Source of the DNA: Methylobacterium sp. Leaf118
GTDB taxonomy: Bacteria; Pseudomonadota; Alphaproteobacteria; Rhizobiales; Beijerinckiaceae
Reading direction: 5' to 3'
NCBI RefSeq assembly: GCF_920984675.1
Contig: NZ_CAKLBV010000018.1
Coordinates: 1 to 64,000 of the forward strand
Length of the DNA: 64,000 nt
The notes below the pieces were generated by a model that saw only the letters and a list, made by a program, of their open reading frames with translations, searched no databases and was not told where the DNA came from. Each line of letters starts with the position of its first letter. Within the stretch, counting starts at the first letter, position 1. This document shows, piece by piece, positions 44,285-53,983 of the stretch. The position numbers and the translations under genes are program-made.

Positions 44285-47200
44285 TCAGACCTCGAGGAGG
44301 GCAACGAGGTCGCCGCCGCGCAGGGTGCGTCCGGGTTGGGCCCGGATCTCCCGGACCCGGCCAGCCACGGGGGCGGTGACGGGCACTTCCATCTTCATGG
44401 ATTCGAGGATCGCCACGGTCTGGCCGGCCGCCACGGTCTCGCCCTCGCGGACGAGGACCTTCCAGACATTGCCCGGCACGATCGTGGGCACCCCCGCGCA
44501 GCCCGGCGGGATCTCGCCGATTTCGGGCGCCCCGGCCTCGTCGGCCACGAAGCTGTCGAGCCCTTCGGCCTTCCAGCGCTCGCGCTCCGCCGCGAAGGCC
44601 GCCCGCTGACGCTCCGCCGCCGCCGCGATCCCGGCCGCGTTGTCGGCGAGCATCGCCCGGTGCGCGGCGTAGGAGAAGGTGCCCTCCTCGATCCGTAGCG
44701 GGTAGGCGCCGTGCGGGAAGGCGGCGCGGGCCTCGGTGAGCTCGTCGTGGGAGACCGGATAGAAGCGGATCTGGTCGAAGGGCCGGAGCAGCCAGGGATG
44801 ACCGGGCCGGAATTCGCGGGTGATCCGCCACGTGTTCCAGACCTGGATGGTCCGCCCGAACAGCTGGTACCCACCCGGCCCTTCCATGCCGTAGATGCAC
44901 ATATAGGCGCCGCCGATCCCGACCGCGTTCTCCGGCGTCCAAGTGCGGGCCGGGTTGTACTTGGTGGTGACGAGGCGGTGGCGCGGATCGACCGGCGTCG
45001 CCACCGGCGCGCCCAGATAGACGTCGCCCAGTCCCATCACGAGATAGCGCGCGTCGAAGATGATCCTCTGGACCGCCGCCTCGTCGGGCAGGCCGTTGAT
45101 GCGGCGGATGAACGCGATGTTGGAGGGGCACCAGGGCGCGTTCGGCCGCACGAGTTCCTGGTACTTGCGCATGGCGAGCGCCACCTGCGGGTCGTTCCAC
45201 GAGAGCGGCAGATGCACCGTGCGGCTCGGGACGGTCACGGCTTCCGCCGGCGGCAATCCGGCCTCGATCTCGCGCAGCAGGCCGAGCAGGCGGCCCCGCG
45301 GCAACGCCGAACCGTCGTAGTGGATCTGCAGCGAGCGGATGCCGGGGGTCAGATCGGTGAGGCCGGGGAGCCGGGCGGCGCGGACGGCATCGGCCAGGAG
45401 ATGCACCCGCAGGCGCAGGCCGAGATCGAGGGCCATCGGGCCGTACTCGACGAGGAGGTTGTCGTCGCCCTGGCGCCGGTAGGCGACGGGCACCGGGCCG
45501 GTCTCGTCGCGGGCCAGGACGGGGGAGCCGGGGATGGCGTCCCCTCCCGTCAGGAGGGCCGGCGCGGCCGGGGCGAGCGCCGCGTCCTCCGGACGGGCCA
45601 GGGGCCGGAACCGCACGGTGTCGCCGGGCCGGAGCTGGCCCATCTTCCAGAGTTCGTCGCGGGCGATCACCGCCGGGCAGACGAAGCCGCCGAGGCTCGG
45701 ACCATCGGGCCCGAGCAGGATCGGCATGTCGCCGGTGAAGTCGATGGCGCCGACGGCATAGGCGTTGTCGTGCAGGTTGGAGGGGTGCAAGCCCGCCTCG
45801 CCCCCGTCGGTCCGGGCCCAGCGGGGCGTCGGGCCGATCAGGCGCACGCCGGTGCGGGCCGAGTTGAAATGAACCTCGTAGGCGGCGGAAAACAGGTCGG
45901 CGATGTCGGCGTCCTGGAAGAAGTCCGGCGCGCCGTGCGGGCCGTAGACGACCCCGATCTCCCAGTCCTGCGTCAGCGGTGCGGGCGCGGGCACCGGGGC
46001 CTCCACCGCCGGGGCGTCGCCGAGATGGAGCACGTCGCCGGCCTTCAGGACGCCGGTGGCGTGGCCGCCGAAGGCGCCGAGCGCGAAGGTCGCCCGCGAG
46101 CCCAGCACCACGGGCGCCGCGAACCCTCCGCGGACCGCGAGATAGGCCCGCTGGCCCGGCCCCTCGATCGCGGCGATGGCGAGGATCTGCCCCGCCTTCA
46201 CCGGGAAGGCCTGCCCGTGCGGCCGCGCCTGCCCGTCGAGGGTCATCCGCATGGCGGCCCCCGCGAGGGCCGCCACGCCGTCCGCGTGGAAGCGCAGGGT
46301 CGGGCCCGAGACGGTCAGTTCGAGGGCGCAGGTCTGCGCCGCGTTGCCGACGAGGGCGTTGGCGCGGGCGAAGGCGCGGGCATCCATCGGCCCGCTCGGC
46401 GGCACGCCGACCTCCCACAGCCCGAGGCGGCCGGGCAGCTCCTGCAGGCTCGACTGGGCGCCGGGGAGCAGGACCTCGAGGCGGCCGGGACGATAGGCGA
46501 GGTCGCGCAGGGCTGTCGTCGCGACCCGGCCGCTCGCCAGGAGGTCGGAGGCGGCGATGGTGCGCAGATAGTCGAGATTGGTCTCGATGCCGGAGACGGC
46601 GGTCTCGGCGAGCGCCGCCCTCAGCGCCGCGAGCGCCGACGGCCGGTCGGCCCCCGTCACGATGATCTTGGCGAGCATCGGATCGTAGAATGGGGTCACC
46701 TCGGTGCCGGTGGCGATCCAGCCGTCGATGCGGGCGGAGTCCGAAAATCGCACCTCGGTCAGCAGGCCCGCGCTCGGGGCGAAATCGGCATGCGGAATCT
46801 CGGCATAGAGCCGCGCCTCGATCGCCGCGCCCTGCGGCACGAGCGGCCCGGCCGCCGCGATCGGGTCCTCGCCCGCGGCCTGGCGCACCATCCATTCCAC
46901 GAGGTCGATGCCGAACACCGCTTCCGTCACCGGATGCTCGACCTGGAGCCGCGTGTTCACTTCGAGGAAGGAAAAGTCCTCGCGATCCGGATCGTAGATG
47001 AACTCCACCGTGCCGGCCGAGGCGTAGGCGACGCTCTCGGCGAGCGCCACCGCCGCGGCGTGGAGCCGGGCGCGGACCACGTCGGAGAGGCCGGGGGCCG
47101 GCGTCTCCTCGATCACCTTCTGGTTCCGGCGCTGGAGCGAGCAGTCACGCTCGCCGAGCGCCACGACGCGGCCCCGCCCGTCGCCGAAGATCTGCACCTC

Positions 47201-47824
47201 GACGTGGCGGGCCCGCGCCACGAAGCGCTCCAGATAGACGCGGGCATCGCCGAAGCTCGCCCGCGCCGTGCGCTCCACCGGGGCGAAGCGCTCGGACAGT
47301 TCCTCATCCGAATGGCAGAGCTGCATGCCGATGCCGCCGCCGCCCGCCGTGCTCTTGAGCATCACGGGGTAGCCGATCGCCTCCGCCGCGGTGAGCGCGG
47401 TTGCGAGATCGGGCAGCAGGTCGGTGCCGGGCAGGAGCGGCACGCCGCTGGCCTTGGCGAGTTCGCGGGCCGTGTGCTTGAGCCCGAAGGCGCGCAGATG
47501 CTCCGGGCGCGGGCCGATGAAGGCGATCCCCTCCGCCGCCAGCCGCTCGGCGAAGCCGACATTCTCGGAGAGGAAGCCGTAGCCGGGATGGACGGCCTGC
47601 GCCCCCGTCGCCCGACAGGCGGCGATCACCGCCTCGATATCGAGATAGCTGTCCTTGGCGGGGGCGGGCCCGAGGCGCACGGCCGCGTCGGCGGCGAGCA
47701 CGCCCGGCGTGAAACGGTCGGCGTCGGAATAGACAGCCACGGAGGCGATGCCCATGCGCCGCAGCGTGCGCACGACCCGGGCGGCGATCTCGCCGCGATT
47801 GGCGACCAGAACCTTGGCGAACAT
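44285..47824 (-). CDS. Biotin-dependent guanidine carboxylase (urea carboxylase family)
   Basis: A 1179-residue multidomain enzyme. A biotin carboxylase domain (about 1-450; KSTAGGGGIGMQ and FLEVNTRLQVEHPVTE) precedes KipA/AHS2- and KipI/AHS1-like carboxyltransferase halves (SSLQELPGRLGLWEVGVPPSGPM; VEYGPMALDLGLRLR) and a biotin carrier with LESMKMEVP near the C-terminus. The family is annotated urea carboxylase, but the upstream guanidine-I riboswitch and two DUF1989 genes indicate guanidine as substrate, giving carboxyguanidine. ATG 47824 fits the GAGGGG site; ATG 47830 and GTG 47833 are alternatives. No allophanate hydrolase follows. Confidence 0.88.
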   Translation of the reverse strand: MFAKVLVANRGEIAARVVRTLRRMGIASVAVYSDADRFTPGVLAADAAVRLGPAPAKDSYLDIEAVIAACRATGAQAVHPGYGFLSENVGFAERLAAEGIAFIGPRPEHLRAFGLKHTARELAKASGVPLLPGTDLLPDLATALTAAEAIGYPVMLKSTAGGGGIGMQLCHSDEELSERFAPVERTARASFGDARVYLERFVARARHVEVQIFGDGRGRVVALGERDCSLQRRNQKVIEETPAPGLSDVVRARLHAAAVALAESVAYASAGTVEFIYDPDREDFSFLEVNTRLQVEHPVTEAVFGIDLVEWMVRQAAGEDPIAAAGPLVPQGAAIEARLYAEIPHADFAPSAGLLTEVRFSDSARIDGWIATGTEVTPFYDPMLAKIIVTGADRPSALAALRAALAETAVSGIETNLDYLRTIAASDLLASGRVATTALRDLAYRPGRLEVLLPGAQSSLQELPGRLGLWEVGVPPSGPMDARAFARANALVGNAAQTCALELTVSGPTLRFHADGVAALAGAAMRMTLDGQARPHGQAFPVKAGQILAIAAIEGPGQRAYLAVRGGFAAPVVLGSRATFALGAFGGHATGVLKAGDVLHLGDAPAVEAPVPAPAPLTQDWEIGVVYGPHGAPDFFQDADIADLFSAAYEVHFNSARTGVRLIGPTPRWARTDGGEAGLHPSNLHDNAYAVGAIDFTGDMPILLGPDGPSLGGFVCPAVIARDELWKMGQLRPGDTVRFRPLARPEDAALAPAAPALLTGGDAIPGSPVLARDETGPVPVAYRRQGDDNLLVEYGPMALDLGLRLRVHLLADAVRAARLPGLTDLTPGIRSLQIHYDGSALPRGRLLGLLREIEAGLPPAEAVTVPSRTVHLPLSWNDPQVALAMRKYQELVRPNAPWCPSNIAFIRRINGLPDEAAVQRIIFDARYLVMGLGDVYLGAPVATPVDPRHRLVTTKYNPARTWTPENAVGIGGAYMCIYGMEGPGGYQLFGRTIQVWNTWRITREFRPGHPWLLRPFDQIRFYPVSHDELTEARAAFPHGAYPLRIEEGTFSYAAHRAMLADNAAGIAAAAERQRAAFAAERERWKAEGLDSFVADEAGAPEIGEIPPGCAGVPTIVPGNVWKVLVREGETVAAGQTVAILESMKMEVPVTAPVAGRVREIRAQPGRTLRGGDLVALLEV

Positions 47825-47829
47825 GACCA

Positions 47830-48447
47830 TCACCCCTCGCGGACCGTCACGCGGATCGGCGTGGGGTTGAAGCCGTTGCAGGGATTGTTGATCTGCGGGC
47901 AGTTCGAGATCACGCAGATCACGTCCATCTCGGCCCTCAGCTCGACATAGTCGCCGGGCGCGGAGACTCCGTCGACGATGGCGAGCGAGCCATCCTGCTC
48001 GATCGGCACGTTCATGAAGAAGTTGATGTTCGGCACGATGTCGCGCTTCGACAGGCCGTATTTTGCGACTTCCAGCGCAAAATTCTCGCGGCAGGCGTGG
48101 AGATACCGGGTGGCGTGGCCGAAGCGGACGGTGTTGCTCTCGCAGGAGCAGGCCCCGGCGGCGGTGTCGTGGCGCCCGCAGGAATCGGCGGTGACGGTGA
48201 GCATCACCCGGCCCTCGCTCGACATCACCCGCGTGCCGGTCGTGACATAGGCCGCGCCCTGCACCCGCACGGTGTCCTGCGCGGAGTAGCGCTCGGTGAG
48301 ATCGTCGGCCCGATAGAACAGGGTGTCGACGGCCTGGCAGCCGTGGCTGTCCTCGATGCGGAGGGTCTGGCCGGCCCGCACCAGGGTCGAGAAGGGGGCC
48401 TGCGCCGGCACGATCTGATCGAAGAGCGCGGTCACGGGATCGGTCAT
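47830..48447 (-). CDS. DUF1989 protein, carboxyguanidine deiminase subunit (urea amidolyase-associated protein 2)
   Basis: A 205-residue protein with the DUF1989 signature: RIEDSHGCQAVDTLFY, TADSCGRHDTAAGACSCES and DVICVISNCPQINNPCNGF. The conserved cysteines and histidine suggest a metal site. In guanidine-degrading bacteria the two paired DUF1989 proteins form carboxyguanidine deiminase (CgdAB), which turns carboxyguanidine into allophanate. Its stop overlaps the alternative starts of the carboxylase. Start ATG 48447 is chosen; ATG 48456 would add MRA. Confidence 0.85.
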   Translation of the reverse strand: MTDPVTALFDQIVPAQAPFSTLVRAGQTLRIEDSHGCQAVDTLFYRADDLTERYSAQDTVRVQGAAYVTTGTRVMSSEGRVMLTVTADSCGRHDTAAGACSCESNTVRFGHATRYLHACRENFALEVAKYGLSKRDIVPNINFFMNVPIEQDGSLAIVDGVSAPGDYVELRAEMDVICVISNCPQINNPCNGFNPTPIRVTVREG

Positions 48448-48461
48448 GGCTCGCATCTCCC

Positions 48462-49274
48462 TCAGAGGCCGGCGAAGGCGGTGTTCTCGAAGCCGCGCAC
48501 GGCCTCGATCGTGGCGGTGCGGCAGAGGTCGTCCGCCGCCGGGGGCGGGGCCCGGAAGCGGGTGACGGCGACCGGGCTCGGCGCGTAATCGGGCGCCGGA
48601 TCGAGGGGGTGGGGGCAGTTCGAGAGGGCGACGATCAGGTCCATCTCGGCGCGCAGATCCACGAAGTCGCCCGTGACGCGGCCGGCATCGTTCCAGGCGA
48701 AGCGCCCCTCCGGCCCGACCACGACGGGGGCGAAGAACGAGAGGCAGGCCGGGATGTCGCGCCGCTCCAGGCCGCGCTTGAGCGCGGCGAGCACGAGGTT
48801 GTCGCGGGTGTTGCGGTGGGGGCCGCCCGGATACCGGTCGGCGTTCGCGCTCGCGTTGGAGCCGCCGACCAGCGCGTCGTGGGCGCCGCAGGAATCCTCG
48901 ATCATCGACAGCATCACGCGGCCCATGTCGGAGAACAGCACCCGGCCCTTGCCGAGCGAGGCCGTCCACTGGACCTTGACGGTGTCGGCGGTGTTCAGCC
49001 GCTCGCTCGGATCGGCGGCCGACCACGCGACGAGGGCGACGCTCGACGGGCCGTGGTCGAGGCCGAGCCGCAGCGCCTCGCCGGCTTTCAGCGCGGTGGT
49101 CCAGTACCAGCCGCCGGGGAGGGTCTCGCGGTGGAGGATCGCCCCCGCGTCGAGGGGCACGCCGCCGCGGGGGCTCGGGCCGGGCAGGGCGCGCGGGGCG
49201 TGGCCCTGGCCCGCCCGCTTCAGCGCCTCGTAGCGGCGGCGGTTCTCCGCAATCACGCTCGCTTCGTCCGACAT
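48462..49274 (-). CDS. DUF1989 protein, carboxyguanidine deiminase subunit (urea amidolyase-associated protein 1)
   Basis: A 270-residue DUF1989 protein. It shares VALVAWSAADPSERLNTADT, DMGRVMLSMIEDSCGAHDALVGGSN and LRAEMDLIVALSNCPHPLDP with its smaller partner. It is longer by an N-terminal segment (about residues 1-45) and a C-terminal tail. Start ATG 49274. It lies 15 bp upstream of the smaller partner on the same strand and together they would deiminate carboxyguanidine. Confidence 0.85.
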   Translation of the reverse strand: MSDEASVIAENRRRYEALKRAGQGHAPRALPGPSPRGGVPLDAGAILHRETLPGGWYWTTALKAGEALRLGLDHGPSSVALVAWSAADPSERLNTADTVKVQWTASLGKGRVLFSDMGRVMLSMIEDSCGAHDALVGGSNASANADRYPGGPHRNTRDNLVLAALKRGLERRDIPACLSFFAPVVVGPEGRFAWNDAGRVTGDFVDLRAEMDLIVALSNCPHPLDPAPDYAPSPVAVTRFRAPPPAADDLCRTATIEAVRGFENTAFAGL

Positions 49275-49417
49275 GGTCGTGTCTCCGATGGGGCCGGGTC
49301 GTCCCGGCCGGAGAGCCCTGTCGCGGCCGGGCCGTCCCGGCAGGCCGAATGGGGTGTCGAGGTCCTGTCCCATCGTCCCCCCGCAGCCTGAGGCGGAGAT
49401 CGGATGGTCACGGGCCG

Positions 49418-49777
49418 TCAGGCGCCGGGCACCTCGTAGACAGCGAAGAGCTTTCGCGCCGGCTCGACGATCTCCCAGGTGCCGGTGAAGCCGGCGGGCG
49501 AGACGAAGGCGTCGCCGGCCCGGAAGGTCGTGCGCGTCCCGGCCTCGTCGGTGACGACGATGACGCCCTCCAGGAGGTGGCAGAACTCGTTCTCGGTGAA
49601 GACGACCCGCCACGTCCCCGGCTGCGCCGCCCAGGTGCCGGCGGAGAAGCGCCCATCGGCGCTGGTGAAGGGGAGGGTGGCGGTCTGGACGGGATCGCCG
49701 GCCAGGATGCGTTCGGGGGCCGGCCGGTAGGTCGAGGGTTCGGCGGCGGCATTCGCGAAGGCGATGACGGTCTTCAT
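49418..49777 (-). CDS. Cupin-domain protein (DUF861/EutQ-like)
   Basis: A 119-residue cupin with WRVVFTENEFCHLLEGVIVVTDEAG and FRAGDAFVSPAGFTGTWEIVEPARK. The metal-binding pattern is ExxHLLEG with a missing first histidine, so catalysis is uncertain. It is in the guanidine operon between the glutamine synthetase and the DUF1989 genes. Small cupins of this type accompany creatinine/urea gene sets; the role is unknown. Confidence 0.85.
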   Translation of the reverse strand: MKTVIAFANAAAEPSTYRPAPERILAGDPVQTATLPFTSADGRFSAGTWAAQPGTWRVVFTENEFCHLLEGVIVVTDEAGTRTTFRAGDAFVSPAGFTGTWEIVEPARKLFAVYEVPGA

Positions 49778-49789
49778 GGAAGCCTCGGC

Positions 49790-51163
49790 CTAGAACAGGT
49801 GGCTGTAGCGTTCGATCTCCCACGGGCTCACCGTGAGATGGTAGGCGTTCCACTCCGCGCGCTTGGTGCGGATGAACTCTTCGCGCAGGCCCGAGCCCAG
49901 GGTCGCCTCGACCAGGGGATCGGCGGCGAAGGCCTCGATGGCCTCCTGCAGGGTCTGGGGCAGGAAGCCGATGCCACGCGCCCGGCGCTCGCCGTCGCTG
50001 AGCGCGTAGAGGTTGTCCTCGTTGGGCGCGCCGGGGTCGATCCGCTCGCGCACGCCCTCCAGCCCGGCCGCGAGCACCAGGGCGGCGGCGAGGTAGGGGT
50101 TCACCGCGCCGTCCGCGTTGCGGCTCTCGCAGCGCCCGCCGCCGGCCGGCACGCGCACCGAGTTGGTGCGGTTGTTCGAGCCGTAGGAATTGAACACCGG
50201 CGCCCAGGAGAAGCCCGCCATGGCGCCCTGGCGCACGAGGCGCTTGTAGCTGTTCACCGTGGGGGCGAAGGCGGCGCAGAGCGCCCGGCCGTGGCGCAGC
50301 ACGCCGCCGATGAAGTGGTAGCCGGTCTCGGTCAGGCCGAGCCCGCGGGGATCGTCGCCGGGGGCGCAGGCGAACAGGTTGCGGCCGGTCTCGATGTCGG
50401 AGAGCGACATGTTGAAATGCGCGCCGTTGCCGGTGCGGTCGGCGAAGGGCTTGGGCATCATCGTGGCGATCAGCCCTTCCTCCTTCGCGTAATGCTTCGT
50501 CATCATGCGGAAGAAGGTCAGCCGGTCGCAGCTCGTGAGCGCGTCGGCGTATTGGAAGTCGAACTCGAACTGGCCGTTGGCGTCCTCGTGGTCGAAGGAA
50601 TACAGGTCCCAGCCGAGGTCGTTGATCGTGGTCGCGACCTTGTCGAGCCAGGAGAAGTTGTCGATGAAGCCGCGCACGTCGTAGCAGGGCTTCACGAGCT
50701 TATCGTCCGGGACGGGCGTGTGCAGCGAGCCGTCGGCGGCCTGACGCAGCAGAAAGATCTCGCACTCGATGCCGAGGTTGAAGCCGAACCCCATCGCCTC
50801 GGCCTGCGCCAGCACGGTCTTGAGGGCGACGCGGGTCGAGAGCGGGTAGGGCTTGCCCTGGAAGGTTAGGTCGGCGGGCGCCCAGGCGAGCTTGGGCTCC
50901 CAGGGCAGGGGGATCACCCGCGACAGGTCGGGGACGGACGTGAGTTCGTCCTCGTTCGGCGCCTGGCCCAGCCCGTCGAGGGCGTAGCCGGTGTAGCGCT
51001 CGGAGCCCGCCGCCATCTGCGGCAGGTGATCGAGCGGCACCACCTTGGCCTTCTGCGCGCCGTGGATGTCGACATAGGCGCCGATGACGTATTTGACGCC
51101 CTTGGATCGCAGATCCTCCTGCACGACGCGCACCTGCGGGTCGATGTCGGACGCGTGGCCCAT
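49790..51163 (-). CDS. glnT: Type III glutamine synthetase (GlnT-like)
   Basis: A 457-residue GS. The beta-grasp N-terminus ([19 protein letters not shown]) precedes a catalytic domain with [32 protein letters not shown] and [31 protein letters not shown]. These fit the GlnT group of rhizobia. It sits inside the guanidine operon, so it may capture the ammonia released. Related enzymes make gamma-glutamyl amides of other amines, so a substrate other than ammonia cannot be excluded. Confidence 0.88.
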   Translation of the reverse strand: MGHASDIDPQVRVVQEDLRSKGVKYVIGAYVDIHGAQKAKVVPLDHLPQMAAGSERYTGYALDGLGQAPNEDELTSVPDLSRVIPLPWEPKLAWAPADLTFQGKPYPLSTRVALKTVLAQAEAMGFGFNLGIECEIFLLRQAADGSLHTPVPDDKLVKPCYDVRGFIDNFSWLDKVATTINDLGWDLYSFDHEDANGQFEFDFQYADALTSCDRLTFFRMMTKHYAKEEGLIATMMPKPFADRTGNGAHFNMSLSDIETGRNLFACAPGDDPRGLGLTETGYHFIGGVLRHGRALCAAFAPTVNSYKRLVRQGAMAGFSWAPVFNSYGSNNRTNSVRVPAGGGRCESRNADGAVNPYLAAALVLAAGLEGVRERIDPGAPNEDNLYALSDGERRARGIGFLPQTLQEAIEAFAADPLVEATLGSGLREEFIRTKRAEWNAYHLTVSPWEIERYSHLF

Positions 51164-51167
51164 GGTG

Positions 51168-51968
51168 TCAGGCTCCTTGAGGGACGACGGCCGGGCCGTC
51201 GTAGGAATGGGGGAGGGGCGGGGTCTCGGTCAGGCCGCGGCGGACGAGGGCGGTCAGGTCCTCGACCATCCAGGCGAAGAGTTCGGCGCCCTCCGCCGGG
51301 GTCGCCTGCGAGGGGGTGCCGGTGACGCCGTTGCGGCTGGTGCGGTTGACCGGGTGGGCGAAGACGAGGCCGCCGGTCCGGTCGGGATCGTCGGCCCCGG
51401 CGATGCGCGCCGCGCGGACGAGGGCGGGGGCGAGCGCCTGCATCAGGGCGGTCTCGGCCCGGTTGGCGTGCCAATCCTCCGCATCCATGAAGTGGGCCGC
51501 GCGCACCCGCTCGCTGACGGTGGCGGTGTTGACGAGCGCCACCATCAGGTCGTCGTGGGCCGCCCGCAGCACTTCGAGCGCGCAGCGCAAGGGGGCGGCG
51601 TTGGTGACGTGGGCGTTGACGAGGAAGAGGCGGCGCACGCCCGAATGGTAGGCCTGGGTTCCGATCTGCCGGACGAGGTCGGTCATCAGGATCGGGTCGA
51701 GGGCGAGGGTGCCGGGCCAGCGCCGGGAATGGCCGAGGGAGCAGCCATAGGGGAGGGTGGGCAGCGTCAGAACGCGGGTGCGCGCCGAGACCTCGCGGCA
51801 GAGGGCCTCCGCCAGCACGAAATCCATGCCGCAGCCGAGATGCGGCCCGTGCTGCTCGGTGGCGCCGACGGGCAGGAGCGCGGCGCCCGCCCCAATGCCG
51901 AGATCGCCGGGGATCTCCTCCCAGGTGCGCTCGGACCAGAGCACGGGGCGGGTGGGGAGGGCGCTCAT
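51168..51968 (-). CDS. Creatininase-family amidohydrolase
   Basis: A 266-residue protein with the family's metal ligands: [12 protein letters not shown] (Glu and His), [11 protein letters not shown] (Asp), [11 protein letters not shown] (His) and [12 protein letters not shown] (Glu). Creatininase-family enzymes hydrolyse cyclic or linear amides including guanidino compounds. Its place between the transporter and the glutamine synthetase suggests processing of a guanidine precursor taken up by the importer. The stop of the ATPase overlaps its start by 4 bp. Confidence 0.88.
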   Translation of the reverse strand: MSALPTRPVLWSERTWEEIPGDLGIGAGAALLPVGATEQHGPHLGCGMDFVLAEALCREVSARTRVLTLPTLPYGCSLGHSRRWPGTLALDPILMTDLVRQIGTQAYHSGVRRLFLVNAHVTNAAPLRCALEVLRAAHDDLMVALVNTATVSERVRAAHFMDAEDWHANRAETALMQALAPALVRAARIAGADDPDRTGGLVFAHPVNRTSRNGVTGTPSQATPAEGAELFAWMVEDLTALVRRGLTETPPLPHSYDGPAVVPQGA

Positions 51969-52915
51969 TCGACCTCGTCCCCCACGCTCGCCATCCGGGT
52001 GACCATGTCGAGGCCGCCGAGATCGGCCGGGCCGTCGGCCTCCGCCTCACTGGGGTGGATCAGCGCGTCGAGCCGCGTGCGGGTGGCGCGGAATTCCGGC
52101 GTCAGGGCCTGGCCCGGATGGCGGGGCCGCGGCACCGGGACCTCGATCAGCTCCTCGACCGCGCCGGGATGGGCCTTGAGCACGAGGATGCGGTCGGCGA
52201 GATAGATCGCCTCGTCGAGGTCGTGGGTGATGAAGACGATGGTGATGTCGATCTTGCGCCAGATCTCGATCAGGTAGGCCTGCATCCGCGCCCGCGACTG
52301 GGTGTCGAGCGCCGAGAACGGCTCGTCCATCAAGAGGATGCGCGGGCGCATGGCGAGCGCCCGGGCGATCGCCACGCGCTGCTTCATGCCGCCCGAGAGC
52401 TGATGCGGATAGGCGTCGGCGAAGCGCTCCAGGCCGATCAGGGCGAGCCATTGCGACGCCTCGCGCTCGGCGACGTGGCGCGCCTCGCCGTTCTCCTCGA
52501 GCCCGAAGGCGACGTTGCGCTTGACGGTGAGCCAGGGGAACAGGGTGTAGCCCTGGAACACCATGCCCCGGTCGGCGCCCGGCCCCGAGACCGGGACGCC
52601 GCCGACGCTGACGCGGCCCGAACTCATGGTCTCGAGCCCGGCGAGGATGCGCACGAAGGTGGACTTGCCGCAGCCCGACGGCCCGACCACGCAGAGGAAT
52701 TCGCGGCGGTGGGTGACGAGATCGATGCCGCGCAGGGCCACGGTCTCGGCGCCGTCCGTGTTGCGGAACACCTTGCCGAGGCCCTCCACCCGCAAGGCGA
52801 CGTCGCGGGCCTTCAGACGATCGAAGCGGGCGCGGACGGGCGCGCACTGGGTGCGGTAATCACACGGCTCGGTCGTCAGCGGGATGGGAGCGGACGCGCT
52901 CATGCCCTCGCTCAT
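51965..52915 (-). CDS. ABC transporter ATP-binding protein (guanidine-operon importer)
   Basis: A 316-residue ATPase. Walker A is [12 protein letters not shown]-loop [10 protein letters not shown], signature [15 protein letters not shown], Walker [13 protein letters not shown] and H-loop FITHDLDEA. It belongs to the nitrate/sulfonate/taurine (NrtD/SsuB/TauB) group. An N-terminal extension of about 40 residues and a C-terminal tail of about 30 are extra. Overlapping stops and starts with both neighbours indicate tight co-translation. Confidence 0.92.
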   Translation of the reverse strand: MSEGMSASAPIPLTTEPCDYRTQCAPVRARFDRLKARDVALRVEGLGKVFRNTDGAETVALRGIDLVTHRREFLCVVGPSGCGKSTFVRILAGLETMSSGRVSVGGVPVSGPGADRGMVFQGYTLFPWLTVKRNVAFGLEENGEARHVAEREASQWLALIGLERFADAYPHQLSGGMKQRVAIARALAMRPRILLMDEPFSALDTQSRARMQAYLIEIWRKIDITIVFITHDLDEAIYLADRILVLKAHPGAVEELIEVPVPRPRHPGQALTPEFRATRTRLDALIHPSEAEADGPADLGGLDMVTRMASVGDEVE

Positions 52916-53973
52916 GCCTCGGCCCTCGCATAGGGGAACAGGCGGCGGCCGATCAGCGCCAGGGCGATGTCGGTGGCGATGCCGACGAGCCCGATCACGA
53001 GGATCGCCGCGTAGACGTTGTCGAAGTGCTGGTAGCGGGCCTGCTGGGTGATGAAGAAGGTGATGCCCGACGAGGTGCCGATCAGCTCGGCGACGATCAG
53101 GTAGGTCCAGGCCCAGCCGAGCAGGATGCGCTGGTCGCGGTAGATCTGCGGCAGCACCGCCGGCACGATCACCCGGCGGATCAGGCGCAGGTTGCGCGAG
53201 CCCATGGTGAGCGCGGCCTCGATCAGCAGGGGATCGACCCGGCGCGTGGTGTTGGCGATGACGAGCACCTGCTGGAAGAAGGTGCCGATGACGATGATGG
53301 CGATCTTCGGCCCGTCATAGATCCCGAGGATCGCGACCATCAGCGCCCCGAAGGCGGGGGCGGGCAGGTAGCGCACGAACTCGATCACGGGCTCGGTCAG
53401 CCGGGCGATCGTCGGTTGCGCCCCGCAGAGGATGCCCAGCGGCACGCCGACCAGGGAGGAGATCGTGAAGCCCCAGACGATGATCTGGATCGAGTGCCAC
53501 AGGCTCGCGGGCAGCCAGATCGTGTCGCGCTGCGGCGGGGGGGCCGAGAGCGCGGTCCAGAAGGCCACCACGACCTCGTGCGGCGCGGGCAAATAGACCG
53601 GGTTGGCGGGCCGTCCCTCGGGCGACGCGGTGCCGGCGCCCTGGGCCGCCGCGACCTCCTCGGAAAAGGCCGCCCGCGGCACCCGCATGCCGGGCTCCAT
53701 CCAGGCGACGTCGCCGGGATTGGTCACCTCGACCAGCGGGTGCCACAGGAAGGGCAGGTAGGAGACCGCCGCCCACAGGCCGAGCGGGAGCAGGAAGGAG
53801 AGCAGGGTGAGCGCCGCGCCCCGACGCCGGGTCAGCGGGCGCGGCGCGCCGACCCAGGAGCGCCGCACCCGCCGGGCAACCGGAGCGGCACCCGCCACCG
53901 GCGGGCGCGGGGCGACCGCGACCGCCGGACCGGCGTTCCCCTCGGGACGAGGCTGAGGCAGCGGGGCGCGCAT
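52912..53973 (-). CDS. ABC transporter permease (guanidine-operon importer)
   Basis: A 353-residue permease of the BPD inner-membrane family. After a proline-rich cytoplasmic start, six or so transmembrane segments and the EAA loop ([25 protein letters not shown]) are visible. A periplasmic insert (about 85-130: [16 protein letters not shown]) is unusual for this group. ATG 53973 is chosen; TTG 53979 is an alternative. It should form a homodimer with the downstream ATPase. Confidence 0.9.
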   Translation of the reverse strand: MRAPLPQPRPEGNAGPAVAVAPRPPVAGAAPVARRVRRSWVGAPRPLTRRRGAALTLLSFLLPLGLWAAVSYLPFLWHPLVEVTNPGDVAWMEPGMRVPRAAFSEEVAAAQGAGTASPEGRPANPVYLPAPHEVVVAFWTALSAPPPQRDTIWLPASLWHSIQIIVWGFTISSLVGVPLGILCGAQPTIARLTEPVIEFVRYLPAPAFGALMVAILGIYDGPKIAIIVIGTFFQQVLVIANTTRRVDPLLIEAALTMGSRNLRLIRRVIVPAVLPQIYRDQRILLGWAWTYLIVAELIGTSSGITFFITQQARYQHFDNVYAAILVIGLVGIATDIALALIGRRLFPYARAEA

Positions 53974-53983
53974 CCTCAAGCCC

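Noticed and set aside
44285..47824. Plain urea carboxylase annotation
   Set aside because: The upstream guanidine-I riboswitch and the adjacent DUF1989 pair favour guanidine as substrate, and no allophanate hydrolase is adjacent.
44711..47950. A 1079-codon plus-strand frame opposite the carboxylase
   Set aside because: Antisense shadow of the guanidine carboxylase with no motifs, produced by strong third-position GC bias. The same reasoning removes long antisense frames over the NRPS, molybdenum hydroxylase and pnp.
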